From the NCBI GenBank assembly GCA_022703445.1, contig JAKLDR010000026.1, positions 1 to 47,165 on the forward strand: a stretch of DNA of 47,165 nt, given 5' to 3'. The position numbers and the translations under genes were made by a program. The first letter of the stretch is position 1. Each line of letters opens with the position of its first letter. Positions 16,218-24,588 of this stretch are shown here, one piece after another. The notes under the pieces are model-generated. The model was not told the origin of the DNA. It saw only the letters and a list, made by a program, of their open reading frames with translations, and did no database searches. Source of the stretch: Planctomycetota bacterium. Its GTDB lineage: Bacteria; Planctomycetota; SZUA-567; JAKLDR01.

Positions 16218-18103
16218 AACCCTATCCGGCCCCGGGGATCCTCGTCGGGCGCCTCGAGCTCCATGGCCATGGCCGCCTCGAAGTCGGCCCGGGTCACCGG
16301 GCCGGCCGAGCGCTCGGCCAGGGCCAGCCGCGCGGCGTTGAGCAGCACGTTCTTGATCTGGCCGCCGGTCAGCTCCGCCTGGCTGAGCCAGCCGGCGTCC
16401 ACGTCGCCGGAGAGCGGCAGCCGGGCCCCCAGCATCTTCTCCCAGATGCGCCGGCGCATGGTCCGGTCGGGCGCGCTGAACTCCACCTTGAGGGTGATGC
16501 GCCGCTCCAGCGCGGGATCCAGCGCCACCCGCCGGTTGGTGGTCAGGACGCAGACGCCGTCGAAGCGCTCGATCTCCTGGAGGAGCACGTTGACGGTGCG
16601 GACCTCCCAGGCATGGAAGGCGTTCTCCCGGTCGAAGAACATGGAGTCGGCCTCGTCCCAGAAGAGCACCGCCCCGCTCTGGCGGGCCTCGCGGAAGATG
16701 GCCACGATGTGCTTGTCGGTCTCGCCGATCCAGCAGCTCTGCAGCCGCGCGTAGTCGGCGACCAGGATCGGCCGGCCGAGCTCATGGGCCAGCGCCTCGG
16801 CGCAGGCGGTCTTGCCCACTCCGGGCGGTCCGGCGAAGAGCAGCGTGACGTTGCGCCCGTACGGCAGAACGGCCTCGATGCCCCAGTCCTTGAAGACCTG
16901 CGCCCCGCCCCGCGCCTGGGCTAGGGCCATGCCGAGCGTCCGTTCGACCCGCTCGTCGAGCACCAGGGCGTCCATCCTGACCGCCGGCTCGCGGACCACG
17001 AAGTCCGAGCTGCCCCGGCGGATGCGGGCGTCCTCCAGCCCCAGCGCGCGGCGGGCGACGGCTCCCAGCCGGTAGGCGGTCTTCTCGATCGCCACCACAT
17101 TGCCGGCACCAGGGAGCTTCTGCCCGGCGCCCTCCTCGACGAGACCGGCCTCCGCGAGGCGTCCGTCGGCGGCCAGGGCCGCCAGGCTCGCGGCCATCTC
17201 GGCGCTCGTTTGGCCGGCCGCGAGCGCCAGGCCCGCGCCGGTGAAGAGCCGGTCATCCTCGGGCAGATGGCCGAGCTCCCGCCCGACCAGGGCCAGGAGC
17301 ACCAGGCGCTCGAGCCGGCCGAGGGCGGGGCCGTCGGCGGCGAAGAGCGCGCTCAGCCTCCACTCGGGGTGAGCGGCCAGCGTCGCCTCCAGGCGGGCCA
17401 CTTGGCGGTCCGCGCGTCTGGCCGAGCGCAGCGAATCCTCCGGATCGCCCAGGCCGCGGCGCTCATCGTCGAAGGCCTCGCCCTTGGCGCGCAGCGCGAA
17501 GGTCAGCGGCAGGAGGTACTGATGCAGCTCGGCCTCGCCCCGCACCGGCCAGGGGAGGGCCGCGCGCCCGGAGGCGAGCGGTTCTTCGACGAGCGCCGGG
17601 GCGGGCACGATCCGCCGATCGGGAAGCTCGGCGTCGGGATTGAGGCAGTGGATCAGCCCGCCGACCTGGAGCCTGCCGCCATCCAGACAACGGCGCATGG
17701 CCGCGAGCTTCTCGCCCGCGGGGACTCCCAGGAGGTCGGCGAGCTCGGCGAGCTTGCCCACCTCGCCCTTGACGAGCGAGAGCCGGCCCAGCACCAGCGC
17801 GGCCAGCGCTTCGCGCTCTAGCTCGTCGAGACCCGCGCGGCGGCAGGCCGCGGCGAAGCCGACCGTGTCGGGAGTCGCGTCGAGCGAACGCTGCCACCAG
17901 CGCCGCCAGGCTTCGTCGGCCGTCCGGGCGGACCGGATCTGCCCCGCGGGAGCATCCTCGTCACCCTCGGCACCAACGCGCGCAGCGCGGGCCTCGAGCA
18001 TCCGGCGCGCGCCCTCGAGCAGCGCGTCGTGCGACGCGAAAGCGGCCGCCCTACCGGGCAGCGCGAGCTTCCTGTTCTTCTTGTTGTCCTTCTTCTTGCT
18101 CAT
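16214..18103 (-). CDS. AAA+ ATPase with large helical N-terminal region
   Basis: A 629-residue protein from the ATG at 18103 (MSKKKDNKKN). The open frame reaches 18229, but the extra part is Gly/Ser/Pro-rich and unlikely to be coding. The C-terminal third is a classical AAA+ module of the CDC48/FtsH/SpoVK kind: Walker A GPPGVGKT (~425-432), Walker B VLFWDEAD (~479-486), a sensor/arginine-finger region TTNRRVALDPALERRI, and sensor 2 LTGGQIKNVLLNAARLAL. The first ~360 residues are helical, alanine-rich and unassigned. The substrate is unknown; the gene stands alone. Its stop overlaps the AddB-like gene by 4 nt, tail to tail. Confidence 0.85.
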   Translation of the reverse strand: MSKKKDNKKNRKLALPGRAAAFASHDALLEGARRMLEARAARVGAEGDEDAPAGQIRSARTADEAWRRWWQRSLDATPDTVGFAAACRRAGLDELEREALAALVLGRLSLVKGEVGKLAELADLLGVPAGEKLAAMRRCLDGGRLQVGGLIHCLNPDAELPDRRIVPAPALVEEPLASGRAALPWPVRGEAELHQYLLPLTFALRAKGEAFDDERRGLGDPEDSLRSARRADRQVARLEATLAAHPEWRLSALFAADGPALGRLERLVLLALVGRELGHLPEDDRLFTGAGLALAAGQTSAEMAASLAALAADGRLAEAGLVEEGAGQKLPGAGNVVAIEKTAYRLGAVARRALGLEDARIRRGSSDFVVREPAVRMDALVLDERVERTLGMALAQARGGAQVFKDWGIEAVLPYGRNVTLLFAGPPGVGKTACAEALAHELGRPILVADYARLQSCWIGETDKHIVAIFREARQSGAVLFWDEADSMFFDRENAFHAWEVRTVNVLLQEIERFDGVCVLTTNRRVALDPALERRITLKVEFSAPDRTMRRRIWEKMLGARLPLSGDVDAGWLSQAELTGGQIKNVLLNAARLALAERSAGPVTRADFEAAMAMELEAPDEDPRGRIGF

Positions 18104-18598
18104 GGCTCCAGACCCGTCAGATAACGGGCCTCCTCCGTCCGAAGCAGAGCTCCGGCCTGGGTCCTCTCGGCCCGCGACACTGCCGCGGCGCACGAATGAC
18201 GCCGGGCCCGCGACGCGGGACCTCAACACTACACTCAGCTGTTTGGGGAAGACGGGCTCAGCCCCACCGCGGCCGGCCCGTCCCGAAGAAGGTCTTCTAG
18301 ACGGGCGAGCGGCCGCAGGAGAGGGCGAGAGACCCGTTGCCCCGCTCGGCGATCATGCATTCTGCAGCGAGCACGGTAACGCTCCCTTCTGTTCCTGCGC
18401 CAGCCAATCTGGCTCGACAGGGTATAACGCATGTGGTCGGAGATCGGCTTGGGAAAAATGCCAGAAACGAGCGCTGATCGAATAGCGTCTGCGCGGGGCT
18501 CCTTTACGGCCTGTAACCGCCTTTGTGAGAGCCTGACCGGACGAAGTATCGAACTCCTGGTTGAAGGTCCCTGATCATCTTCTGCCTCGCTAAGTCAG
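18104..18598. other. Intergenic region, no gene seen
   Basis: About 500 bp between the AAA+ gene start and the end of the RNA-repair operon. Short open frames exist, but none has a ribosome-binding site or a convincing protein. I see no tRNA, no strong terminator and no copy of the repeats found elsewhere. It should contain the promoter of the AAA+ gene and the end of the repair transcript. Confidence 0.5.
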
Positions 18599-18865
18599 CT
18601 AGGGCTTTGATAATGTCGGTAGCTTCTCAAAGGGCGTGATCGGGTTCAGCGACTGCCAGCAACGCTCACTGATCCACATGTCAACTTCCAGCTTATGGAA
18701 GCATTCGTGGCATACAGTCACGACGCGCCAATCGGCAGCACCCTGGCAGTCTATGGCCATTAGCGGTTCTATTGGATCAGTGATGATGCCGTCGTCAGGG
18801 TACGGATACACCTCCTTGATTGAGGGGTCCTTCTCCACGCCGCAAGCTAGGCATCGCTGTTTCAT
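18599..18865 (-). CDS. Small Cys-rich (putative zinc-binding) protein at the end of the repair operon
   Basis: An 88-residue protein with four cysteines in two pairs (CLACG near the N-terminus and CHECF at ~52-56, plus C69), consistent with one zinc site. An AGGTGA ribosome-binding site lies just upstream and the start is 24 nt after the pnkp stop codon, so it is the last gene of the operon. It is clearly less GC-rich than the window average. I recognise no named function. The pattern (short, Cys-paired, acidic and aromatic) suggests a nucleic-acid or protein adaptor; this is inference from context only. Confidence 0.7.
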   Translation of the reverse strand: MKQRCLACGVEKDPSIKEVYPYPDDGIITDPIEPLMAIDCQGAADWRVVTVCHECFHKLEVDMWISERCWQSLNPITPFEKLPTLSKP

Positions 18866-18888
18866 GTCATGTCACCTTCACCTCTTCC

Positions 18889-21468
18889 TCACAGCCTCGG
18901 ATCCACCGGCTCGCTCTCGAGCGCCAGCACCCCGAAGACGCACTCGTGGACGCGCCGGAGCGGCTCGTGGCGGACGAAGCGCTCCAGGGCCTCGATGCCC
19001 AGGGCGAACTCGCGGAGGGCCAGCGACCGCTTGCCGGAGAGCCCCCGGGAGCGCAGCCGCTCCAGGTTCTCCGTCGCGTCGTACTCCGGGCCGTAGATGA
19101 TGCGCAGGTACTCCTTCCCGCGGCACTTCACGGCGGGCTGCACGAGCCCCTTCGTCCCGCGGGCGACGAAGTCAAAGGGCTTGACCACCATACCCTCGCC
19201 GCCGCGGCCGGTGAGTTCCTCCCACCAGCGGATGCCCTCGGCCTGACTGGCTTCATCAGTCACGTCCACGACCTTGTAGGGCGTGGCTAGAAGGAGTTCC
19301 TCGTCAGTATGGCAAAGCCTGGCCAGCGTCTCCATGTGCCAGACGTGGTCCCGGTCGATGTGGACGCCGCTGTCGCTGGCCATGATGTGGAAGGGGGCCA
19401 GCTTTAGGTCGGTCACCGACTTCACCGGCCAGCAGTATTCCTGGTAGGCCCGGACATACTGCGCGGCCATCTCCGCGCGCTTGCGGAAGCTCTCCAGAAG
19501 CCCGGCACCGCCTTCGCTGCGGGCCGCAGCCTGCTCCAGGGCGGCCACCACCTCCGGCAGTGCCGCCCGGGCCGCGGCGCCCACGGCGGCGTACTGCTGC
19601 TCGAGGAGCGCCTGGGCCTTGGCCGACCAGGGCATCAACTCGCAGTCGAGGCAGAACCAGTCGGTCTTGAACTCCTCCCACAGCCCGGAGGCGGTAAGCG
19701 CCTTCTGAATGCGGCCGAGGAACTCGCCCTGGACCGCATGGCCTTTCTCCGGGAAGAAGTGCCGGCCGGTGCGGGTGTAGCAGGCGCCGATGCCCTCTCC
19801 GGCCACGCCGAAGCGCTTGCGCGCGGCATCCTCGTTGCGGCAGACCACCACCACCGCGCGCGAGCCCATGTGCTTCTGCTCGCACACGGTGCGCGGGATG
19901 CCCTGGTTCCGGAAATGTGCGAAGGCTTCGGCCGGGTGCTCTAGGAGCCCTGGGAGGCCCGTGGTCTCGCACGGCGACATGGTCGGCGGCAGGTAGATCA
20001 GCCACTTGGGGTTGGCGGCGAAGCGGCTCATCACTTCGAGCGCCGCGGCGGCGTTCTCCTCGCGGATGGTCACGGTATGGTGCAGCCTGGTGGGGATGAT
20101 GCGCTTGCCGATCACGTCTTCGATGTCCAGCACATCGTCGAGCGCCTGCTGGGCGGAGAGCGCCGGGGCCTGGCCACCCTCGGGGATGAACGGCTTGGCC
20201 GGCTCGCAGTAGGTGTGCGCCGCCGGGACGGAGACCAGCTCCCGCTCCGGGTAGCGCAGCGCGGTCAGCTTGCCGCCGAAGACGCAACCGGTGTCGATGT
20301 TGATGGTTCGGTTGACCCACTCGGCCTCCGGCGTCGGGGTGTGGCCGTAGATCACCATGGCCTTGCCGCGGTACTCGGCGGCCCAGTCGCAGCGGACCGG
20401 CAGGCCGAACTCGTCGGTCTCGCCGGTGGTCTCGCCGTAGAGCGCGAATTCCCGGACCTTGGCCGAGCCGCGGCCCTGGAGTTCCTCGCGCATCCCGGCG
20501 TGGGCCACGACCAGCTTGCCGTCGTCGAGGACGTAGTGGCTGATCAGGCCGTCGATGAACGTGCGCATCCCTTCCTGGAGCGTGGCACGCTCGACCTCGG
20601 GCACGGCTTCGACCTCAGCCAGCGTGCGTTCCAGGCCATGGGTGATCTGCACGTTCTTGCCGCCGAGCTTGCGGAGCAGCTTCACGTCATGGTTACCGGG
20701 GACGCAGAGCGCGCTGCCGGCCGCGACCATGTCGCGCACCAGGCGGTAGGTGTCCAGCACCCGCGGTCCACGGTCGAAGATGTCGCCCAGGAAGACAGCC
20801 TTTCGGCCGGCAGGATGCCGCCAGACGGTCGCCCCGCCATCGACCGGCTGCTTCTCGTAACCCAGCTGGGCGAGCAGCTTCTCAAGCTCCTCGTAGCAGC
20901 CGTGGACGTCGCCGATGACGTCGAAGGGGCCGTGGTCTTCCTTGCGGTTGTTCCAGAGCGGCTTGCGTTCGATGACCGCCGCGTCCATGTCCTCGATGGA
21001 ATCCAGCACGAAGACGTGCCGGAAGCCCTCGCGCCGGAGGGTCTTGAGCGACCGGTGCATCTGCCGGGCCTGCTGGCGGATGACGTGCGGGCCGAAGCTG
21101 CGGTCCGTGCGGCCGGCGTTACGCTCGTAGCAGACCTTCTCAGGGATGTTGAGGACGACCGCAACCGGGATGGCGTGGTAGTCGCGGGCCAGTTGCACGA
21201 GAGGCTTCCTCGACTCCGACTGGACGTTGGTGGCGTCGATCACCACCAGTCGCCCGGAGGCCAGGCGCTTGCCGGCCACGAAGTGCAGGACTGCGAAGGC
21301 GTCATTCGTTGCCGTCTGGTCGTTCTCGTTATCGGAGACCAGTCCCCGGCAGAAGTCGGACGAAAGCACTTCGGTCGGCTTGAAGTGCTTCCGGGCGAAG
21401 GTACTCTTGCCTGAGCCCGACGGGCCGATCAGGACGACGAGGAAGAGTTCGGGGATGCCGATAGTCAT
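18889..21468 (-). CDS. pnkp: Polynucleotide kinase-phosphatase-ligase (bacterial Pnkp)
   Basis: An 859-residue three-domain RNA end-healing and sealing enzyme. The N-terminal kinase has the P-loop GPSGSGKS (15-22). The central 2',3'-phosphatase of the metallophosphoesterase fold has GDVHG (186-190), GDIFDRG (228-234) and GNHD (258-261). The C-terminal ligase/adenylyltransferase has motif I KHMG with the nucleophile lysine at K532 and a later EGMVVKPFDF motif (758-767). All catalytic motifs look intact. In the known Clostridium thermocellum system, Pnkp needs Hen1 to activate its ligase and to methylate the break; hen1 lies three genes upstream in the same operon. A GAGGA ribosome-binding site precedes the ATG. 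Confidence 0.96.
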   Translation of the reverse strand: MTIGIPELFLVVLIGPSGSGKSTFARKHFKPTEVLSSDFCRGLVSDNENDQTATNDAFAVLHFVAGKRLASGRLVVIDATNVQSESRKPLVQLARDYHAIPVAVVLNIPEKVCYERNAGRTDRSFGPHVIRQQARQMHRSLKTLRREGFRHVFVLDSIEDMDAAVIERKPLWNNRKEDHGPFDVIGDVHGCYEELEKLLAQLGYEKQPVDGGATVWRHPAGRKAVFLGDIFDRGPRVLDTYRLVRDMVAAGSALCVPGNHDVKLLRKLGGKNVQITHGLERTLAEVEAVPEVERATLQEGMRTFIDGLISHYVLDDGKLVVAHAGMREELQGRGSAKVREFALYGETTGETDEFGLPVRCDWAAEYRGKAMVIYGHTPTPEAEWVNRTINIDTGCVFGGKLTALRYPERELVSVPAAHTYCEPAKPFIPEGGQAPALSAQQALDDVLDIEDVIGKRIIPTRLHHTVTIREENAAAALEVMSRFAANPKWLIYLPPTMSPCETTGLPGLLEHPAEAFAHFRNQGIPRTVCEQKHMGSRAVVVVCRNEDAARKRFGVAGEGIGACYTRTGRHFFPEKGHAVQGEFLGRIQKALTASGLWEEFKTDWFCLDCELMPWSAKAQALLEQQYAAVGAAARAALPEVVAALEQAAARSEGGAGLLESFRKRAEMAAQYVRAYQEYCWPVKSVTDLKLAPFHIMASDSGVHIDRDHVWHMETLARLCHTDEELLLATPYKVVDVTDEASQAEGIRWWEELTGRGGEGMVVKPFDFVARGTKGLVQPAVKCRGKEYLRIIYGPEYDATENLERLRSRGLSGKRSLALREFALGIEALERFVRHEPLRRVHECVFGVLALESEPVDPRL

Positions 21469-21471
21469 GGG

Positions 21472-22212
21472 CTACGTCCTCAGCCTGATCAACAGATCGT
21501 TGAGCCCCGACCGCGCCGAGGCTCGCTCCGGCAGCTGGCTCGCCTCGCTGGCGATCTCCAACTCCTTGGTCAACCGCTCGTACTCCGACCGTTGGAAGGC
21601 CAGATCGGCATCTGGCAAGAAGGACTTCTCTGCGCCCTCGACTTTCCTGGCGATGAGATCTGGAACCTGGGAGAGGCGGAAGTCCTCGTTGAGCCTGACC
21701 AGGTTGGCCTCCACCCGGCCGGTGCGCATCAGGTGGATGCCGGTGAGCAGCACCCGGTAGACGTAGAGCAGAGGCTTAACCCGCCGGGGGCTTTCCTTCT
21801 CGAAGAGCTTCCACTGGGTGGCGGCGAAGCCCAGGTAGTGGTGCGAGTGGTGCCGAGTGATGCAGCCGGCGGCCAGAGCCTTGAGCTCCTCGTGCTCCGG
21901 CGTGGTGTGGACCACGAGCGGCGAGAGCAGCTGCTCGAGAACGTAGCCGTTCTTCTTGAGCATCAGGCCGAAGAACTTCTTGGCGTCGTGGGTGACGAGG
22001 TCCAGTTCGAGCCCATCGCGCTTGGCCGAGACCTCGATGGTCTCGTGGTTGACGTCCAGCCCCAGCACTTCTCTGGCCGGCAGGATATGCACGCCCCGGA
22101 GATCGTAGTCCGAGTCTGGTGACGGGAAGCCGTAGAGGTGGGCGCCGCTCACCGTGGCGAAGATCAGCGGGTAGGGATGGCGCCTAACCTCAGCGCGCAG
22201 CATATCGTTCAC
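21472..22212 (-). CDS. RlaP-type nucleotidyltransferase (second copy)
   Basis: A 246-residue pol-beta-superfamily nucleotidyltransferase of the RNA-ligase-associated (RlaP-like, PF10127) type. The active-site signature SGAHLYGFPSPDSDYDLRGVH gives the G-[AS] loop and the metal-binding DxD. The rest is helical. I chose the GTG at 22212, which overlaps the previous stop (GTGA) and sits 7 nt after GGAGG; the ATG at 22203 is an alternative. It directly precedes pnkp (4-nt gap). The predicted role is adding a nucleotide or nucleotidyl group to RNA ends during repair, known for the family only from prediction and gene context. Confidence 0.85.
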   Translation of the reverse strand: MNDMLRAEVRRHPYPLIFATVSGAHLYGFPSPDSDYDLRGVHILPAREVLGLDVNHETIEVSAKRDGLELDLVTHDAKKFFGLMLKKNGYVLEQLLSPLVVHTTPEHEELKALAAGCITRHHSHHYLGFAATQWKLFEKESPRRVKPLLYVYRVLLTGIHLMRTGRVEANLVRLNEDFRLSQVPDLIARKVEGAEKSFLPDADLAFQRSEYERLTKELEIASEASQLPERASARSGLNDLLIRLRT

Positions 22213-23159
22213 TTGCCGCCCTCCTCCGCCATGTAACGCCGTGCTCTGATCAGGAAGGCGTTGACCCGCTCGTAGTCGGGCTGCTCGGGCAGCTTGGTGT
22301 CGGCGAACGCCGTGTCGAACTCCTTGTGGAGCGCCAGGCGCCACTTGTCGACCTCGGCCCACTTCAGCTTGCCGCTCCGGACGGCGAGCAGCTGCGCGCG
22401 GTGCTCGTCCACCCGCACGGGCACGAAGCCCTCGCGGAGCACGGTGACCCCGGACAGCAGCAGGCGGATCAGGTGCATGGCGTGCTTCCACTTGATGGCG
22501 CCCTTGTTGCGGAGGTCCTGCCCGAGCTTCTTGAACTGGCTGACCACGTAGCCGTTGTAGGTCTGGTAGACGAGCTTGGAGAGGAAGGCCGAGCGCATGT
22601 CGAGCAACTCGCGGGCGAGAGGCTTCGCCTCCTCGACCATCGGCGTGTAGAGGCACTCCAGGACGTTGGGGTTGGCCTTCAGGGCCAGCGTCAGGAACTT
22701 CTGCAGCTCCCAGTAGCACTCCTCGGTCTCGGGGCTCTCGATCTGCTCGGGTAGGCCGAAGAGCGACCACTGGAGATCGGCCGGCGGCAGGAAGATGCCG
22801 CGGCGGTCGGTGTCGGAGTCCTTGCCGGCCAGGCCGAAGGCCCGTGAGCCCACCACGCACCGGTAGATGACGCAGTCGCGGAGGTTGTACTCGTCGAGCG
22901 CCGCGGCGCGGCTCTCGAAGCCGGCGCGCTGGTACTGCTTGCGGATCGCAAACTCCTTGCGCTTCATGGCCAGTTCGAAGCCGTCCAGAAAGCGCACCAT
23001 GTAGGCGTGCCGGTTGTCGACCGGCGACTTGATGATGACCCCCACCGCGCCCTTGGGATGCAGGATTGCGCCGTTGGTGCCGCGGACCTCCTTCAGCGAC
23101 ACCACCTGGGTGCCGACAGAGAGAACCATGTGCGGGCTGAAAGATCGTGAGTTGGCCAT
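22209..23159 (-). CDS. RlaP-type nucleotidyltransferase with N-terminal SH3/KOW-like domain (first copy)
   Basis: A 316-residue protein. Residues ~12-75 look like a small beta-barrel (VGTQVVSLKEVRGTNGAI ... HAYMVRFLDGFELAMKRKEF). The nucleotidyltransferase core follows, with GSRAFGLAGKDSDTDRRG giving the GS loop and the DxD metal site, then a helical C-terminal part that includes an RxxxxH-free WKHAMHLIRLL helix. A GAAGGA ribosome-binding site lies 6 nt before the ATG at 23159. The gene starts 10 nt after hen1 ends and is translationally coupled to the second copy. The two copies differ strongly, so they probably have different RNA targets. Confidence 0.85.
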   Translation of the reverse strand: MANSRSFSPHMVLSVGTQVVSLKEVRGTNGAILHPKGAVGVIIKSPVDNRHAYMVRFLDGFELAMKRKEFAIRKQYQRAGFESRAAALDEYNLRDCVIYRCVVGSRAFGLAGKDSDTDRRGIFLPPADLQWSLFGLPEQIESPETEECYWELQKFLTLALKANPNVLECLYTPMVEEAKPLARELLDMRSAFLSKLVYQTYNGYVVSQFKKLGQDLRNKGAIKWKHAMHLIRLLLSGVTVLREGFVPVRVDEHRAQLLAVRSGKLKWAEVDKWRLALHKEFDTAFADTKLPEQPDYERVNAFLIRARRYMAEEGGK

Positions 23160-23169
23160 GATCTGTCCT

Positions 23170-24573
23170 TCAGCTCCTGCTGAACACTGCCATCTGCGTC
23201 GGCGCCCCCAGCGTCGGATCCTCCGTCCCCACCGGCAGGAAGCGCACTGAGTAGCCGAAGCGCCCGGCCACGCCCTCCGCCCAGGCGCGGAACTCCGCGC
23301 GGGTCCACTCGAAGCGGTGGTCCTTGTGGCGGAGCTTGCCGGCGGGCATGTTTTCGAACTTCGCGTTGTACTCGATGTTCGGCGTGGTCAGCACCACCGT
23401 CGCCGGCTTGGCGAACTCAAAGAGCATCCGCTCGAAGGCCGCCAGGCGTGGTGGGTCGAGGTGCTCTATGACCTCCACCACCGCTGCTGCGTCGAAACCG
23501 GCCAGGCGCTTGTCCCGGTAGGTGAGCGCCCCGTGGAGGAGCTTCAGTCGCTCGCGGACGGCCGGTGCCAGTCGGTCGAGCTTGAGCCGCCGCTGGGCGA
23601 TCTCCAAGGCGCGGACGGAGGCGTCAAGCCCCACGACCTCCGTGATGCTCTTGTCCTTGACCAGGCTCTGGAGCAGCTTGCCCTCGCCGCAACCCAGGTC
23701 CAGCACACGCCTGGCGCCCGACGCCCGCAGCGCGGCCAGGACAGCGCCCAGGCGCTGCTCGTTGAGGTTGAGGGTCTTCTCGACCTCTTCCTCCTCGCGG
23801 GCGCGGGAGCGGACTTCGGCCTCGGGGTCGGGGGCGTCCTCGTCGGCCAACCGTGCCAGGGCCTCGCGGGTGAGGTTGTGCCGGTGCATCAGGTAGCGCC
23901 GGGCGATCTGCTCCTTGGCCGGGTGATCAGCGAGCCAACCCTCCCCGTGGCGCAGGAGCTTTTCCACCTCCGCCTCCCCGACCCAGTAGTGCTTGTCATC
24001 ATCGAGCACCGGGATGAGGACGTAGAGGTGCGAGAGCAGGTCGGACAGGCGCACGGTGCCGGCGAGTTCCACGGTGTAGTAGCTGCTCTCGCCCCACTCC
24101 GGGAACTTCTCGTCCAGGGTGTGCCGGTGGGCGGCCACCGTGTAGCCCAACGGCTCGAAGAGCGCGCGCAGGAACGCCTCGCCCCCGCGACAGGGCACCG
24201 CGGCGAGCTTCACCTGTAGCGGCAGCGCCGCGTCAGCCACCTCCTGTTTGCCCTTGCAGATGCCCGAAATGGCAGTCCCGAAGACGCGGGAGATAGCCAC
24301 GCTCAGGAACGAGGAGGCCACGTAGGGCCGGTCGTTGACGTACTGTTCGAGCGACCAGTTCTGGCCGGACGGCCCGCCCTGTATGCGGACAAGCCCCACC
24401 GGGTCGATGTCCAGGATCAATGCCGCCGTGCAGCGCTCCTCAGTTGCCTCCGGATAGCAGACGTGAGCCTTCCCGAAGGGCAGCTCGAACGACTGGCACT
24501 TCCCCGGGTGCTTATGCAGCAGCCAGCCCAGGTTAGTCGCGGGGCGGCGGGTAGTGGTGATGATCAGGAGCAT
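23170..24573 (-). CDS. hen1: Bacterial Hen1: RNA 3'-terminal ribose 2'-O-methyltransferase
   Basis: A 467-residue protein with the two-part bacterial Hen1 layout. The N-terminal ~240 residues are the Hen1-N domain that in characterised systems binds and activates the Pnkp ligase. The C-terminal methyltransferase has SAM motif I LDLGCGEG (291-298), the metal-binding EVIEH (367-371) and HKDHRFEW (H416, H419); together these are the four-ligand metal site specific to Hen1. The enzyme marks the 3' end at the break with a 2'-O-methyl group so that the sealed RNA resists re-cleavage. It lies between a DUF5677-like gene and the RlaP pair. Confidence 0.96.
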   Translation of the reverse strand: MLLIITTTRRPATNLGWLLHKHPGKCQSFELPFGKAHVCYPEATEERCTAALILDIDPVGLVRIQGGPSGQNWSLEQYVNDRPYVASSFLSVAISRVFGTAISGICKGKQEVADAALPLQVKLAAVPCRGGEAFLRALFEPLGYTVAAHRHTLDEKFPEWGESSYYTVELAGTVRLSDLLSHLYVLIPVLDDDKHYWVGEAEVEKLLRHGEGWLADHPAKEQIARRYLMHRHNLTREALARLADEDAPDPEAEVRSRAREEEEVEKTLNLNEQRLGAVLAALRASGARRVLDLGCGEGKLLQSLVKDKSITEVVGLDASVRALEIAQRRLKLDRLAPAVRERLKLLHGALTYRDKRLAGFDAAAVVEVIEHLDPPRLAAFERMLFEFAKPATVVLTTPNIEYNAKFENMPAGKLRHKDHRFEWTRAEFRAWAEGVAGRFGYSVRFLPVGTEDPTLGAPTQMAVFSRS

Positions 24574-24588
24574 GAGGCATCCATTCTC

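Noticed and set aside
18235..18485. Short frames on both strands between the AAA+ gene and the repair operon
   Set aside because: No ribosome-binding sites, no recognisable domains, and conflicting overlapping frames.
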